Assembly: GCF_032163395.1 (NCBI RefSeq)
Contig: NZ_CP119968.1
Coordinates: 2,382,001 to 2,446,000, forward strand
Direction of reading: 5' to 3'
DNA length: 64,000 bases
From: Gloeocapsopsis dulcis
GTDB lineage: Bacteria; Cyanobacteriota; Cyanobacteriia; Cyanobacteriales; Chroococcidiopsidaceae
Below, piece after piece: positions 18,276-27,200 of the stretch. The notes below the pieces were generated by a model. That model saw nothing but the letters and a program-made list of their open reading frames with translations. It did no database searches and had not been told where the DNA came from. The position numbers and the translations under genes are program-made. Numbering within the stretch: the first letter of the stretch is position 1; every line of letters begins with the position of its first letter.

Positions 18276-18551
18276 ATGGGATTTCTAGCATGGATCGTTT
18301 TAGGTCTAATAGCTGGTGCGATCGCAAAAGCAATTTACCCGGGACATCAAGGTGGCGGGATTCTAGCAACAATTATTTTAGGTATTTTGGGTGCATTAGT
18401 TGGTGGCTGGCTAGGTAGTGCGCTTTTCCCAGGTGCAGGAGCAGCAGGAGCAGCCGCAGGTGCCTTGAGTATACCCAGTATTATCTTTGCAGTTTTAGGC
18501 GCAATCATTCTTCTGTTCATTTGGGGTTTAATTGCTCGTCGTACTGCTTAA
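18276..18551 (+). CDS. GlsB/YeaQ/YmgE-family membrane protein (transglycosylase-associated)
   Basis: The protein has 91 residues and three hydrophobic helices. The front is GFLAWIVLGLIAGAIAKAI, the middle GGGILATIILGILGALVGGW, and the end a third helix with FIWGLIARR. The Gly-zipper pattern and the GLIAGAIA...G.LGALVGGW signature are those of the GlsB/YeaQ/YmgE family (PF04226), which is linked to envelope or general stress in other bacteria with an uncertain mechanism. The ATG has AGGAGG eight bases upstream. It forms a single-gene unit with its own terminator. Confidence 0.88.
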   Translation: MGFLAWIVLGLIAGAIAKAIYPGHQGGGILATIILGILGALVGGWLGSALFPGAGAAGAAAGALSIPSIIFAVLGAIILLFIWGLIARRTA

Positions 18552-18603
18552 GTAGAATGGAATCATGGCTTAAGCATTACATTTCACTAACAAAATATTT
18601 TTC

Positions 18604-18636
18604 ACTCCTCTAGCTCAATACTAGAGGAGTTTCAAT
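18604..18636 (+). terminator. Rho-independent terminator
   Basis: A perfect 10-bp stem, ACTCCTCTAG (18604-18613) and CTAGAGGAGT (18621-18630), with a 7-base loop, is followed by TTCAATAT. It lies 53 bases after the GlsB-like gene. The weak T-run lowers certainty about efficiency. Confidence 0.65.
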
Positions 18637-18873
18637 ATATATCCATGCTTTCTTTAAAATCTACATGAGGTGTATCATGACAATCAACTTAAAACTACTC
18701 GCTCTCAGTTGATTACTTTAGGAAAATAAGAAAGCATAGAGAAAAATAATCAAAAGCAAAAACTATTACTATTTGTCAAGCTAAAAGGTAGCGAAAACAC
18801 TACTTTTCTATTGATTGAGTACCTATAATGTTAAGTGTTTTGTGTATGAAGGGAAAGCCAAAGCGGAGGAAAA

Positions 18874-19665
18874 ATGCTGGAATTGTACCAATTTGAACTA
18901 TCGCAATACTCAGAAAAAGTTCGCTTAATTTTAGATTTTAAAGGGCTGGAGTATCGAAAAATTGAAGTTACTCCTGGAGTCGGGCAGTTAGAGCTTTTTC
19001 GCTTGACAGGTCAAAGGCAAGTACCAGTACTAAAGGATGGTAATCAATACATCGCTGATTCTACAGAAATTGCCAAATATCTAGAACGTAAGTATCCCGA
19101 TCGCCCAATTATTCCCTCTGATCCAAAACAACGCGCTGTGTGTTTGCTCATTGAAGAGTGGGCAGACGAATCAATTGGTATTAAAAGTCGCAAGGCATTA
19201 TTTGGCGCACTTAGTCAAAGTGAAAATTACCGAAAGTCACTGTTACCTATGGCTACACCAGATCTAGTGAAAACACTGGTAGGCGTTGTACCTAATGATG
19301 TTTTAAGAGTACTTGGTTTTGGTGTTGGATATGGACCAGATGTTGTGAAATCAGCTGAGGAAGATTTAAAACAAGATTTAGAAGTTCTTTGCTTATTACT
19401 CGCTGAAAGTCCTTATTTAGTTGGAGATCAACCAACACTTGCAGACTTAGCAGTAGCAGGTTTGTCAATATTGCTCAAGTTTCCTGACAAACCGTACCTC
19501 GAGCTACCAGCAACCTTGAAAGGTAAAGGAATTCCTGGTTTAGGCGATAACATTGCTTATCAGTCATTTTTTGACTGGCGCGATCGCCTGTATGTGCAAT
19601 ATCGCAAGCCCATAACACAAGTAAGTACAATAGGTTCTACACCAACCTCAATCCAAATCGATTAA
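18874..19665 (+). CDS. Glutathione S-transferase family protein
   Basis: The protein has 263 residues. A thioredoxin-like N-terminal domain (about 1-80) has LYQFELSQYSEKVRLILD, with Ser/Tyr at the place where GSTs activate glutathione, RQVPVLKDG with the cis-proline, and the glutathione-binding ADSTEIAKYLE. A helical C-terminal domain follows (about 90-230), with PYLVGDQPTLADLAVAG as the conserved N-capping box. The C-terminal helical domain is longer than in typical plant or bacterial GSTs. Substrate is unknown; detoxification or thiol transfer is typical. GGAGG lies just upstream of the ATG. Confidence 0.87.
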   Translation: MLELYQFELSQYSEKVRLILDFKGLEYRKIEVTPGVGQLELFRLTGQRQVPVLKDGNQYIADSTEIAKYLERKYPDRPIIPSDPKQRAVCLLIEEWADESIGIKSRKALFGALSQSENYRKSLLPMATPDLVKTLVGVVPNDVLRVLGFGVGYGPDVVKSAEEDLKQDLEVLCLLLAESPYLVGDQPTLADLAVAGLSILLKFPDKPYLELPATLKGKGIPGLGDNIAYQSFFDWRDRLYVQYRKPITQVSTIGSTPTSIQID

Positions 19666-19777
19666 CTGAAAACAGGGGTCAGGAATCGGGGATCATCTGA
19701 ACTCTGACCTCTTCACACAAAATAATGGTAGTCAGAAAGAAAAATCCAGCGTAAGATAAGGCTGCATAAGGATCGCA

Positions 19778-21502
19778 GTGAATGCTATGAATTCGGCACA
19801 GCCATTAGGGTCAGTCACACACGGGTCACTCAGCCAGGGGTTAGAAGTGAGATTGCATCCGGATGTTTCTGTAGAAGATATGCGTGTAGGCAAATTTCTC
19901 ATTGTCGAAGGCGTACGATCGCGTTTTTTCTGTATGCTGACTGATGTCGCTCTTTCGACTTCTAGCAACCGCATTGTTGCTAATCCTCCTAGCCCCAATG
20001 ATGATTTCTTGAGAGATGTGCTAGCTGGGAGTGGAACTTATGGCACGATTAACCTGACTCCAATGCTGATGTTTACGCCGGAGGAGGAAGGGGCGAGGAA
20101 AAACTTGCATCTTAATGGCAGTAATGGCAGTTCATTAGCTTCGTTTCAACCACAGAGTAGTAGTAATATGGAACTTTTACCTGTGAAGACAATTCCGAGT
20201 CACTTTAGTCAAGTTTATGAAGCTTCTGAACGTGATTTTCGGGCGGTATTTGGTTGGGAAGACGATCCGCACCGCCGTAACTTTGCGATCGGTCAGCCTT
20301 TAGACATGGATGTACCAATTTGTCTTGACTTGGATCGCTTTGTGGAACGGAGTAATGGTGTCTTTGGTAAGTCTGGTACTGGCAAATCGTTTTTAACTCG
20401 CTTGCTGTTGTCGGGGATTATCCGCAAACGCGCTGCAGTGAACTTAATCTTTGATATGCACTCCGAATATGGCTGGGAAGCTGTATCAGAAGGAAAACAA
20501 TTTAGTACAGTAAAAGGTCTGCGTCAGTTATTTCCTGGACAAGTGCAAATGTATACGCTTGATCCTGAGTCAACCAAACGTCGTGGGGTACGCGATGCTC
20601 AAGAACTCTATCTTAGTTATGACCAAATAGAAATCGAGGATATTCGCTTAGTTGGACAAGAGTTAAATTTGTCGGAAGCAAGTTTAGATAACGCAAATAT
20701 TCTTTTTAGTGAATTTGGCAAATCCTGGATTCTTCAGCTGTTGAATATGACCAACGAGGAAATTCAGATGTTTTGCGACGAAAAGCGGGGTCACAAAGGT
20801 TCACTCTTGGCGTTGCAGCGTAAACTGATGCGTTTGGAAAACCTGAAGTACATGCGTTCTGCTTGTCCGCACAATTATGTCGAGCAAATTCTCCAGTCTC
20901 TCGAAGCGGGTAAGCACGTTGTTATCGAGTTTGGTTCGCAATCGGATATGCTTTCTTATATGCTGGTGACAAATATGATTACACGCCGCATTCACCGTGC
21001 ATATGTTCGTAAAGCAGAGAAGTTTTTACAATCCAAAAATGCCAGCGATCGCCCAACTCAATTAGTGATTACCATCGAAGAAGCCCACCGCTTTCTCGAT
21101 CCTAGTGTTGTCGGACAAACAATCTTTGGCACGATTGCCCGAGAAATGCGCAAATACTTTGTCACTCTGCTTGTAGTCGATCAGCGCCCTTCGGGAATTG
21201 ACAACGAAGTGATGTCGCAAATAGGAACTAGAATTACAGCACTACTCAACGACGAAAAAGATATTGATGCTATCTTTACTGGTGTCTCTGGTGCACAAAG
21301 CTTAAGGTCAGTCCTGGCAAAGTTAGATTCTAAGCAACAAGCTTTGATCCTCGGTCACGCGGTACCTATGCCCGTTGTTGTGCGTACTCGCCCATATGAT
21401 ACTCAATTCTACGCGGAAATTGGGGATGTTGCTTGGGAAGAAAAATCTGATTCAGAAGTCTTGGCAGCGGCTGAATTGGCAAAAGCAGATCTGGGCTTTT
21501 AA
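19778..21502 (+). CDS. HerA/FtsK-like ATPase (DUF87 class)
   Basis: The protein has 574 residues. An N-terminal beta-barrel-like HAS region (about 20-100) precedes a RecA-type motor: Walker A GKSGTGKSFLTR (about 197-208), LIFDMHSEYGW, a Walker B-type VITIEEAHRFLD, VDQRPSGIDNEVMSQIGTR with the sensor and arginine finger, and an RPYDTQF end. HerA proteins form hexameric DNA translocases and usually pair with the NurA nuclease. No nuclease gene is adjacent, so the partner is unknown or elsewhere. The GTG start has AAGG eight bases upstream; an in-frame ATG at 19787 is an alternative. Confidence 0.82.
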   Translation: MNAMNSAQPLGSVTHGSLSQGLEVRLHPDVSVEDMRVGKFLIVEGVRSRFFCMLTDVALSTSSNRIVANPPSPNDDFLRDVLAGSGTYGTINLTPMLMFTPEEEGARKNLHLNGSNGSSLASFQPQSSSNMELLPVKTIPSHFSQVYEASERDFRAVFGWEDDPHRRNFAIGQPLDMDVPICLDLDRFVERSNGVFGKSGTGKSFLTRLLLSGIIRKRAAVNLIFDMHSEYGWEAVSEGKQFSTVKGLRQLFPGQVQMYTLDPESTKRRGVRDAQELYLSYDQIEIEDIRLVGQELNLSEASLDNANILFSEFGKSWILQLLNMTNEEIQMFCDEKRGHKGSLLALQRKLMRLENLKYMRSACPHNYVEQILQSLEAGKHVVIEFGSQSDMLSYMLVTNMITRRIHRAYVRKAEKFLQSKNASDRPTQLVITIEEAHRFLDPSVVGQTIFGTIAREMRKYFVTLLVVDQRPSGIDNEVMSQIGTRITALLNDEKDIDAIFTGVSGAQSLRSVLAKLDSKQQALILGHAVPMPVVVRTRPYDTQFYAEIGDVAWEEKSDSEVLAAAELAKADLGF

Positions 21503-21505
21503 GAC

Positions 21506-21690
21506 TAGGGGTGAGGGGTGAGTGATTAGTTTTGAGTTTTGAGTTTTGAGTTTTGAATTCTAAAGAGTTTTGGAAAGCGCAGCGTGCCAGAGGCAATTAT
21601 TCTACGTTTTGAGTTTTGAATTAAAAGAATTTTCTTAACTCAACACTCATAACTTTCTTAAACTCATAACTCAACACTTAATAACTCCCC
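21506..21690 (+). repeat. Copy C of the TTTTGAG-rich palindromic repeat, inverted relative to copies A and B
   Basis: GGGGTGAGGGGTGAGTGATT leads into four TTTTGAG heptamers, a GC-rich core GCGCAGCGTGCCAGAGGCA, then TTTTGAGTTTTGAATT, AAAGAATTTTCTTAACTC and repeated CATAACT units. The core is the reverse complement of the copy B core with one change. It fills most of the space behind the HerA-like gene. Confidence 0.8.
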
Positions 21691-22140
21691 CAGCTTTCCC
21701 AGCTCAAGAATACCTCCTAAACCTTGATGTGGAATATACCCCATCTGGATTTCGGTTATCCGGCTACTGACGATCAGTCATTTGAGCGCTAGCTAAGTCA
21801 TCATAATAAGAGTTAGAATAATTATCTTTCATTAAATGCTGATTAGCCTTTACTCTTCTTGAAATTTATCATAAGATTAATAACAAAGTCATTATGACTT
21901 CAACTTGATGGGATGTAGTAGATTGATAGATTTCTAGCTTGACCAAGCGAGTGTGTCTCTACAGCAACAAACCTGAATACCTGGGGAAACTTCCCCAACG
22001 GATTGTCGTCTCTACATCTTCTGTAGGATGTTTATCCACCCAGATTTAGTTAATGTTCCTGATATAAAGCTTGCAATCCCTTTCCCCATCTGTCCCAGCC
22101 AAAAAGTATCTGATTTGTTTACGGAGTTGACGACGCACCA
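21691..22140. other. 450-base leader region of the sigma factor gene, with a palindrome
   Basis: No gene is seen. A 7-bp perfect inverted repeat TGGGGAA/TTCCCCA (21982-21988 and 21991-21997, 2-base gap) lies about 145 bases before the sigma start. It could be an operator or a tight RNA hairpin in a long leader. No promoter stands out. Confidence 0.4.
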
Positions 22141-23127
22141 ATGCCCACAGTTAACACCCCAACCGAAGAAAACACCAACACCCGATTCACGGCTGATATG
22201 GTTCGCACTTATTTGCGCGAGATCGGTCGTGTACCACTACTAACTCGTGAGCAAGAGATTATCTACGGCAAGCAGGTGCAGCAGATGATGTCTGTGCTGG
22301 ATGCCAAAGAGGCTTTAGCAAAGAAATTGCACCGCGAGCCAACAGAACAAGAGTGGGCTTCACATGTGAAAATGTCTGAAGCTGACTCAAACGACACTGT
22401 GCGGCGGGGACAACGAGCCAAGCAGAAGATGATCGAGGCAAACTTGCGCTTAGTAGTAGCCATTGCCAAAAAATATCAAAAGCGTAACATGGAATTCCTG
22501 GACTTAATTCAGGAAGGAACAATGGGACTTGAGCGCGGTGTCGAGAAGTTTGATCCTACACGCGGTTATAAGTTTTCCACTTATGCTTACTGGTGGATTC
22601 GTCAGGCAATTACTCGCGCGATCGCCCAACAAGCCCGCACGATTCGTCTTCCTATCCACATCACAGAAAAGCTGAACAAAATTAAAAAAGTCCAGCGAGA
22701 ATTAGCACAACGCTTAGGTCGTAGTCCTAGCCCAACAGAAATTGCAACTGAGTTAGAACTTGAACCAAGCCAAATTCGCGAGTACTTAAATCTTGCACGT
22801 CAGCCAGTTTCCCTCGATGTTCGTGTTGGCGATAACCAAGATACCGAGTTACAAGATTTGCTAGAAGATGACGGACCATCTCCAGAGCATTATATGACTC
22901 AAGAGTCGCTACGCCAAGATTTAGATCATCTGATGGCGGAGCTTACCCCGCAACAGCGCGAGGTTTTAAACCTGCGATTTGGATTAGAAGATGGTAATGA
23001 ACTTTCTCTAGCAAAAGTAGGCGAACGTCTTAACCTCAGCCGCGAACGAGTACGACAACTAGAGCATCAAGCTTTAGCACACTTGCGCCGCCGGAGAGCA
23101 AATGTACAAGAGTACATCGCAAGTTAA
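22141..23127 (+). CDS. Group 2 RNA polymerase sigma factor (RpoD/SigA family)
   Basis: The protein has 328 residues. It has sigma region 1.2 (MVRTYLREIGRVPLLTREQE), region 2 (NLRLVVAIAKKYQKRNMEFL, then FDPTRGYKFSTYAYWWIRQA for -10 recognition), region 3 (IRLPIHITEKLNKI) and region 4 (LTPQQREVLNLRFGLEDG, LSLAKVGERLNLSRERVRQL for -35 recognition). It lacks the long N-terminal extension of the principal SigA and so belongs to the non-essential group 2, SigB/SigD-like factors. These steer transcription in stress or nitrogen and light shifts. I cannot decide which letter applies. A clear terminator follows 80 bases downstream. Confidence 0.93.
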   Translation: MPTVNTPTEENTNTRFTADMVRTYLREIGRVPLLTREQEIIYGKQVQQMMSVLDAKEALAKKLHREPTEQEWASHVKMSEADSNDTVRRGQRAKQKMIEANLRLVVAIAKKYQKRNMEFLDLIQEGTMGLERGVEKFDPTRGYKFSTYAYWWIRQAITRAIAQQARTIRLPIHITEKLNKIKKVQRELAQRLGRSPSPTEIATELELEPSQIREYLNLARQPVSLDVRVGDNQDTELQDLLEDDGPSPEHYMTQESLRQDLDHLMAELTPQQREVLNLRFGLEDGNELSLAKVGERLNLSRERVRQLEHQALAHLRRRRANVQEYIAS

Positions 23128-23204
23128 ACTGCTGCTATCCCTTAGTTCTGATTTGGTTATCTTACTAGGGGTAGTCTATGCAAAGTTTTCATTAGCACAA
23201 TAAG

Positions 23205-23230
23205 AGCCTCCTAAGAGTAGGAGGCTTTTT
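23205..23230 (+). terminator. Rho-independent terminator after the sigma factor gene
   Basis: Stem AGCCTCCTA (23205-23213) pairs with TAGGAGGCT (23218-23226) across a 4-base loop, followed by TTTT. The converging signalling gene ends at 23229, so the hairpin overlaps its 3' end. On the minus strand the T-run is poor. Confidence 0.85.
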
Positions 23231-24203
23231 AGCGGCTAACTGATGGGTGCGGGGCGGATAGCGGCACGACGACAATGCGATCGCGCCCTTTTGCTTTTGC
23301 CTGATAGAGTGCCTTATCAGCCGCAGAAATCAACATTGCAGAGGAGGATTCATGATAGAAAACGGTGCTAGCAACTCCCACACTGAGAGTCAGGCACGTG
23401 CTAAGTTGGGATTTTGTATGAGCAATCTTTAAGGCTTTGACCTCGGAGCAGATTTTTTCTGCAACTCGGACGGCACCCTCAGCATTTGTGTTCGGCAGAA
23501 GCACGGCAAATTCTTCTCCTCCGTAACGAGCGACCAAATCAGTAGGACGACGTACACTACGAGCGATCGCTTGAGCTACCTGTTGCAAACAATCGTCCCC
23601 AGCTTGATGACCATAGGTGTCATTGTAGCTCTTGAAAAAATCGACATCACACAAAACCAGAGATAAAGGGGCTGCCTCTCTTGCTAGCCGCTGCAACTCT
23701 TGGTTAAGATATTCGTCAAATCGGCGACGGTTTGCCAGCTGAGTTAAGCTGTCTGAGGTGGCTAGGCGCTGCAACGCTTGGTTTGCTTCCTCTAACTGCT
23801 TGTAGAGTTGAAATTGTTGGAGGAGACGACGTACGCGCTGACGCAGCACCGCCCAATGGATGGGCTTGGTAACATAATCAATCGCTCCCACCTCGAATGC
23901 GCGATCAACTGATGCTTGATCGTCAAGACCAGTGATCATTAATACAGGTTTGGGTTCACCTGCAAAGAGGGTTTGCAGTTGGGTGCAACAGGTAAACCCG
24001 TCCATCACTGGCATCATGGCATCCAGCAGCACAATATCTGGCTGGAGGCGATCGTAAACAGTTAGACACTCCTCTCCGTCCTTTGCCTCCGCTACTTGGT
24101 AGCCTTCTTTTTTCATTGCCTGACGCAGCAGAATCCGCATCGACTTGTCGTCGTCCACTATCAGGACTAAAGGAGGAACTTTTTTCTGGGCAGAAGTGTT
24201 CAT
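23229..24203 (-). CDS. Response regulator with GGDEF domain (diguanylate cyclase)
   Basis: The protein has 324 residues. The receiver domain has LIVDDDKSMRILLRQ, phosphoacceptor D61 in IVLLDAMMPVMDG, and the TKPIHW lysine. A coiled-coil linker (about 128-148) leads to a GGDEF domain with active site GGEEF (228-232) and an RxxD product-inhibition site five residues before it (R219-D222). It should therefore make c-di-GMP from two GTP when phosphorylated, with feedback control. The gene overlaps the end of the large hybrid kinase by four bases (ATGA), so the two are translationally coupled. The kinase's terminal Hpt domain is the obvious phosphate donor. Confidence 0.93.
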   Translation of the reverse strand: MNTSAQKKVPPLVLIVDDDKSMRILLRQAMKKEGYQVAEAKDGEECLTVYDRLQPDIVLLDAMMPVMDGFTCCTQLQTLFAGEPKPVLMITGLDDQASVDRAFEVGAIDYVTKPIHWAVLRQRVRRLLQQFQLYKQLEEANQALQRLATSDSLTQLANRRRFDEYLNQELQRLAREAAPLSLVLCDVDFFKSYNDTYGHQAGDDCLQQVAQAIARSVRRPTDLVARYGGEEFAVLLPNTNAEGAVRVAEKICSEVKALKIAHTKSQLSTCLTLSVGVASTVFYHESSSAMLISAADKALYQAKAKGRDRIVVVPLSAPHPSVSR

Positions 24204-27200
24204 ACCTGATATTGTTGACGCTCTACTTGCAAAGCTGCTTTAACTCTTTCAGATTCAGCCGCAAGCTGCGGTAGTTTCTCCGATGCACCTTCAATCGTTC
24301 CAGCGCGACCTGTTACTTCTAGCTCTTTACAAAACTTAGAGAGAGTTGTAGCACCGAGGGTTGCACTAGTTGAATTTAAGGTGTGAGTGGCCTGTCGCAG
24401 TGCCGCTGCATCCCCCTGAGCAATAGCTGTACTAATAGCATGCAGGAGTTTGGGAGCATCTTCAAGGTAGCTATCAATCACCTCAACCAACATTTCTGGG
24501 GCATTTTCACCCGCCATGTCCCGTAAGGATTGCAGTGCTTTGGTATCAATCGCTGAACCCTGAAAACTACTTGTCTGACAATTACTCAGACTTTGGAACA
24601 TTTCCTCCACTCGGATAGGCTTACTAAGGTAATCGTCCATACCCGCATTAATGCACTCTTCACAATCGCCCTGCATCGCATTGGCTGTCATGGCAATAAT
24701 CCAAGGGCGTTGTGACTGCGACCATTCCTGGCGAATATGACGAGTGGCTGTTAATCCATCCATTTCTGGCATCTGCACGTCCATTAGCACCACGTCATAG
24801 GGTTGACGGCGTAGAGCTTGCAGTACTTCCAAACCATTACCCGCTACATCTGCCCGATATCCCATGCGCTGCAAGTTCAGCAGCGCGACTTTCTGGTTCA
24901 CTACATTGTCCTCAGCTAGCAGAATCCGTAGGGGAAGCTGTTCAGCAAGCCGAGGGATATTTTGTTTACGCGCTGCCTTATGTGTATCCTGTAACCTCAC
25001 CTTGATAGACTGTTCGCCTAATGCTTGGCTCAAGGCATTGTAGAGCGGGGATTGTTTAACTGGCTTGTTCAGAAAGGCAGCGAAATTCACTTCGGCAGCC
25101 TGGGCACCCATCTTTTGCCTACCCATGGAAGTCAACATCACTAAAGGTAACTCTTGGCAATTTGGCTGCTTGCGGATTTCTGATGCCAGGGTCAGACCAT
25201 CCATCTGCGGCATCTGCATATCCAGAATCATGATGTCAAAGGAATCTCCCTGGCAAATCCAGTCCAGTGCTTCAGTACCTGATTGAGCCGCACGAGCCAC
25301 CATCCCCCAGGATTGCGCTTGTAGCAGCAAAATTTTGCGGTTAGTGGCGTTATCGTCCACAATCAGCAATCGCTTTCCGGCTAACTGCGGTTGAAGACTA
25401 TCGCTGTCAACCTGTAATAATTCGAGAGCTGATGCGGCGATCGCAGTGACATAGAAGGTAGATCCTTGACCCACCTGACTCTCGACCCACATCCTGCCGC
25501 CCATCATTTCGCTTAAGCGTTTGCTGATCGCAAGACCCAGCCCTGTGCCTCCATAATGCCGAGTAATAGAGGAATCAACTTGACTGAAAGACTGAAACAG
25601 GCGGTTTATCTTGTCTTCAGGAATGCCGATGCCAGTATCTTTGACGGCAAAACAGAGTTCGTATTTGATCCATGGGACTTCTGGTAGGGGCAATTTATCT
25701 TGGCATTTGTGTATTCTCTCCAAAGGAGATATTGCCTCTACAGGATGGGCAGTTACTGAAACCACAACTTCCCCAGCCTCTGTGAATTTAACTGCATTAC
25801 TGAGTAAATTTACCAAAATTTGGCGCAGTCTAGTAACATCTCCCAAAATCGTTTTGGGAACTTGCGGAGCAATGAGGTATGCCAACTCAAGACCTTTTTC
25901 TGCTGCGTTGGGAGCTAGTAAATCGAAAGCTTCCTCAATGCAGGTTCGCAGTTCAAAAGGATGCTGTTCTAGATCCAACTTGCCTGACTCAATTTTGGAA
26001 AAGTCCAGAATGTCATTAACAATTGTGAGTAGAGCATCGCTACTGCTGCGAATTGTTTCAACAAAGTCTTGCTGCTGGGGAGTCAACTCCGTATTGAGGA
26101 GTAGTCCTGTCATGCCAATTACCCCGTTCATAGGAGTGCGGATCTCGTGGCTCATATTTGCCAAGAATTCAGACTTAGCCTGGTTAGCAGCCTCGGCAGA
26201 TTCTTTAGCTTTTTGCAGTTCTGCTTCAGCCTGTTTGCGCTCGGTAATATCTTCAACAGTGCCTTCGTAGCACAGGAAAGTCCCGCTTGCATCCCTAACA
26301 GTGCGAGCATTTTCCGAAATCCAGATGATGCTACCATCTTGACGATACACCTGCGACTCGAACCCTGAAACGGCACCATCCTGTTGCATTTGGCAAACAA
26401 ACTCGGCACGACGATGCGGCGCAACATAAAGTTGCTGCTCAATGTGGCAGAGGTTAGCTATTAATTCCTGAGGAGATTCGTAACCATAAATTCTAGCTAG
26501 GGCAGGATTAGCGCTAATGTAGCGACCATCCACTGTAGTTTGAAAGATACCATCGACAGTGTTCTCAAAGATACTGCGGTACTTCGCTTCCGCTTGCTGC
26601 AATGCTACTTCTGCTTGCTGACGCTCCCAACCTTTTATTGCTAGGGAAATTAAATCTGCTATGGAGCCAGCGAAATTCTGTTCCTCCAATGTCCACTCGC
26701 GCGCAGATCCTACATGTTCTTGACAAACAACTCCCACCATTTCACCACCCAGCCAAATTGGTGCATCCAACATCGATGTAATACCCAGCGGAGAAAGATA
26801 AAACTGGGAGAATTCTTTGGTTCTAAGGTCAGTGTGAGCATCATGCGCTGCGATCGTGCGTTCCTCTTTCAACGCCTGGAAATAAGCAGGGTAATCTACT
26901 GCTGCTAGCTCAATGCCTTGTGAATGATGATTTTTGTTCCATTCATACAAGTCGATGCATTGAATCTTTGAGCGATCGTCGTTGTATAACCACACACTGG
27001 CTCGTTCAATTTTTAGGGTATTGGTGGTAGCCTCCGTAATTTCCCGAATAGCAACATTCAAATTTCTTCCACAGCTGAATGTCTTGCGCCTTGCCAGTTC
27101 CATCAGTACCGCGCTCTGATCTTGAAGCTGTCTTTTACTTTCGTGCAAGGCTGCCTCTGCCCGCTTGCGCTCAGTGATGTCGCGGTAGGTGATGACGATA

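Noticed and set aside
22028-22243. 71-residue frame overlapping the sigma factor start
   Set aside because: It overlaps the well-supported sigma gene in another frame and has no family features.
25611-26270. 219-residue frame opposite the hybrid kinase
   Set aside because: It is a shadow of the HisKA/HATPase coding region, with no independent start signal or domain.
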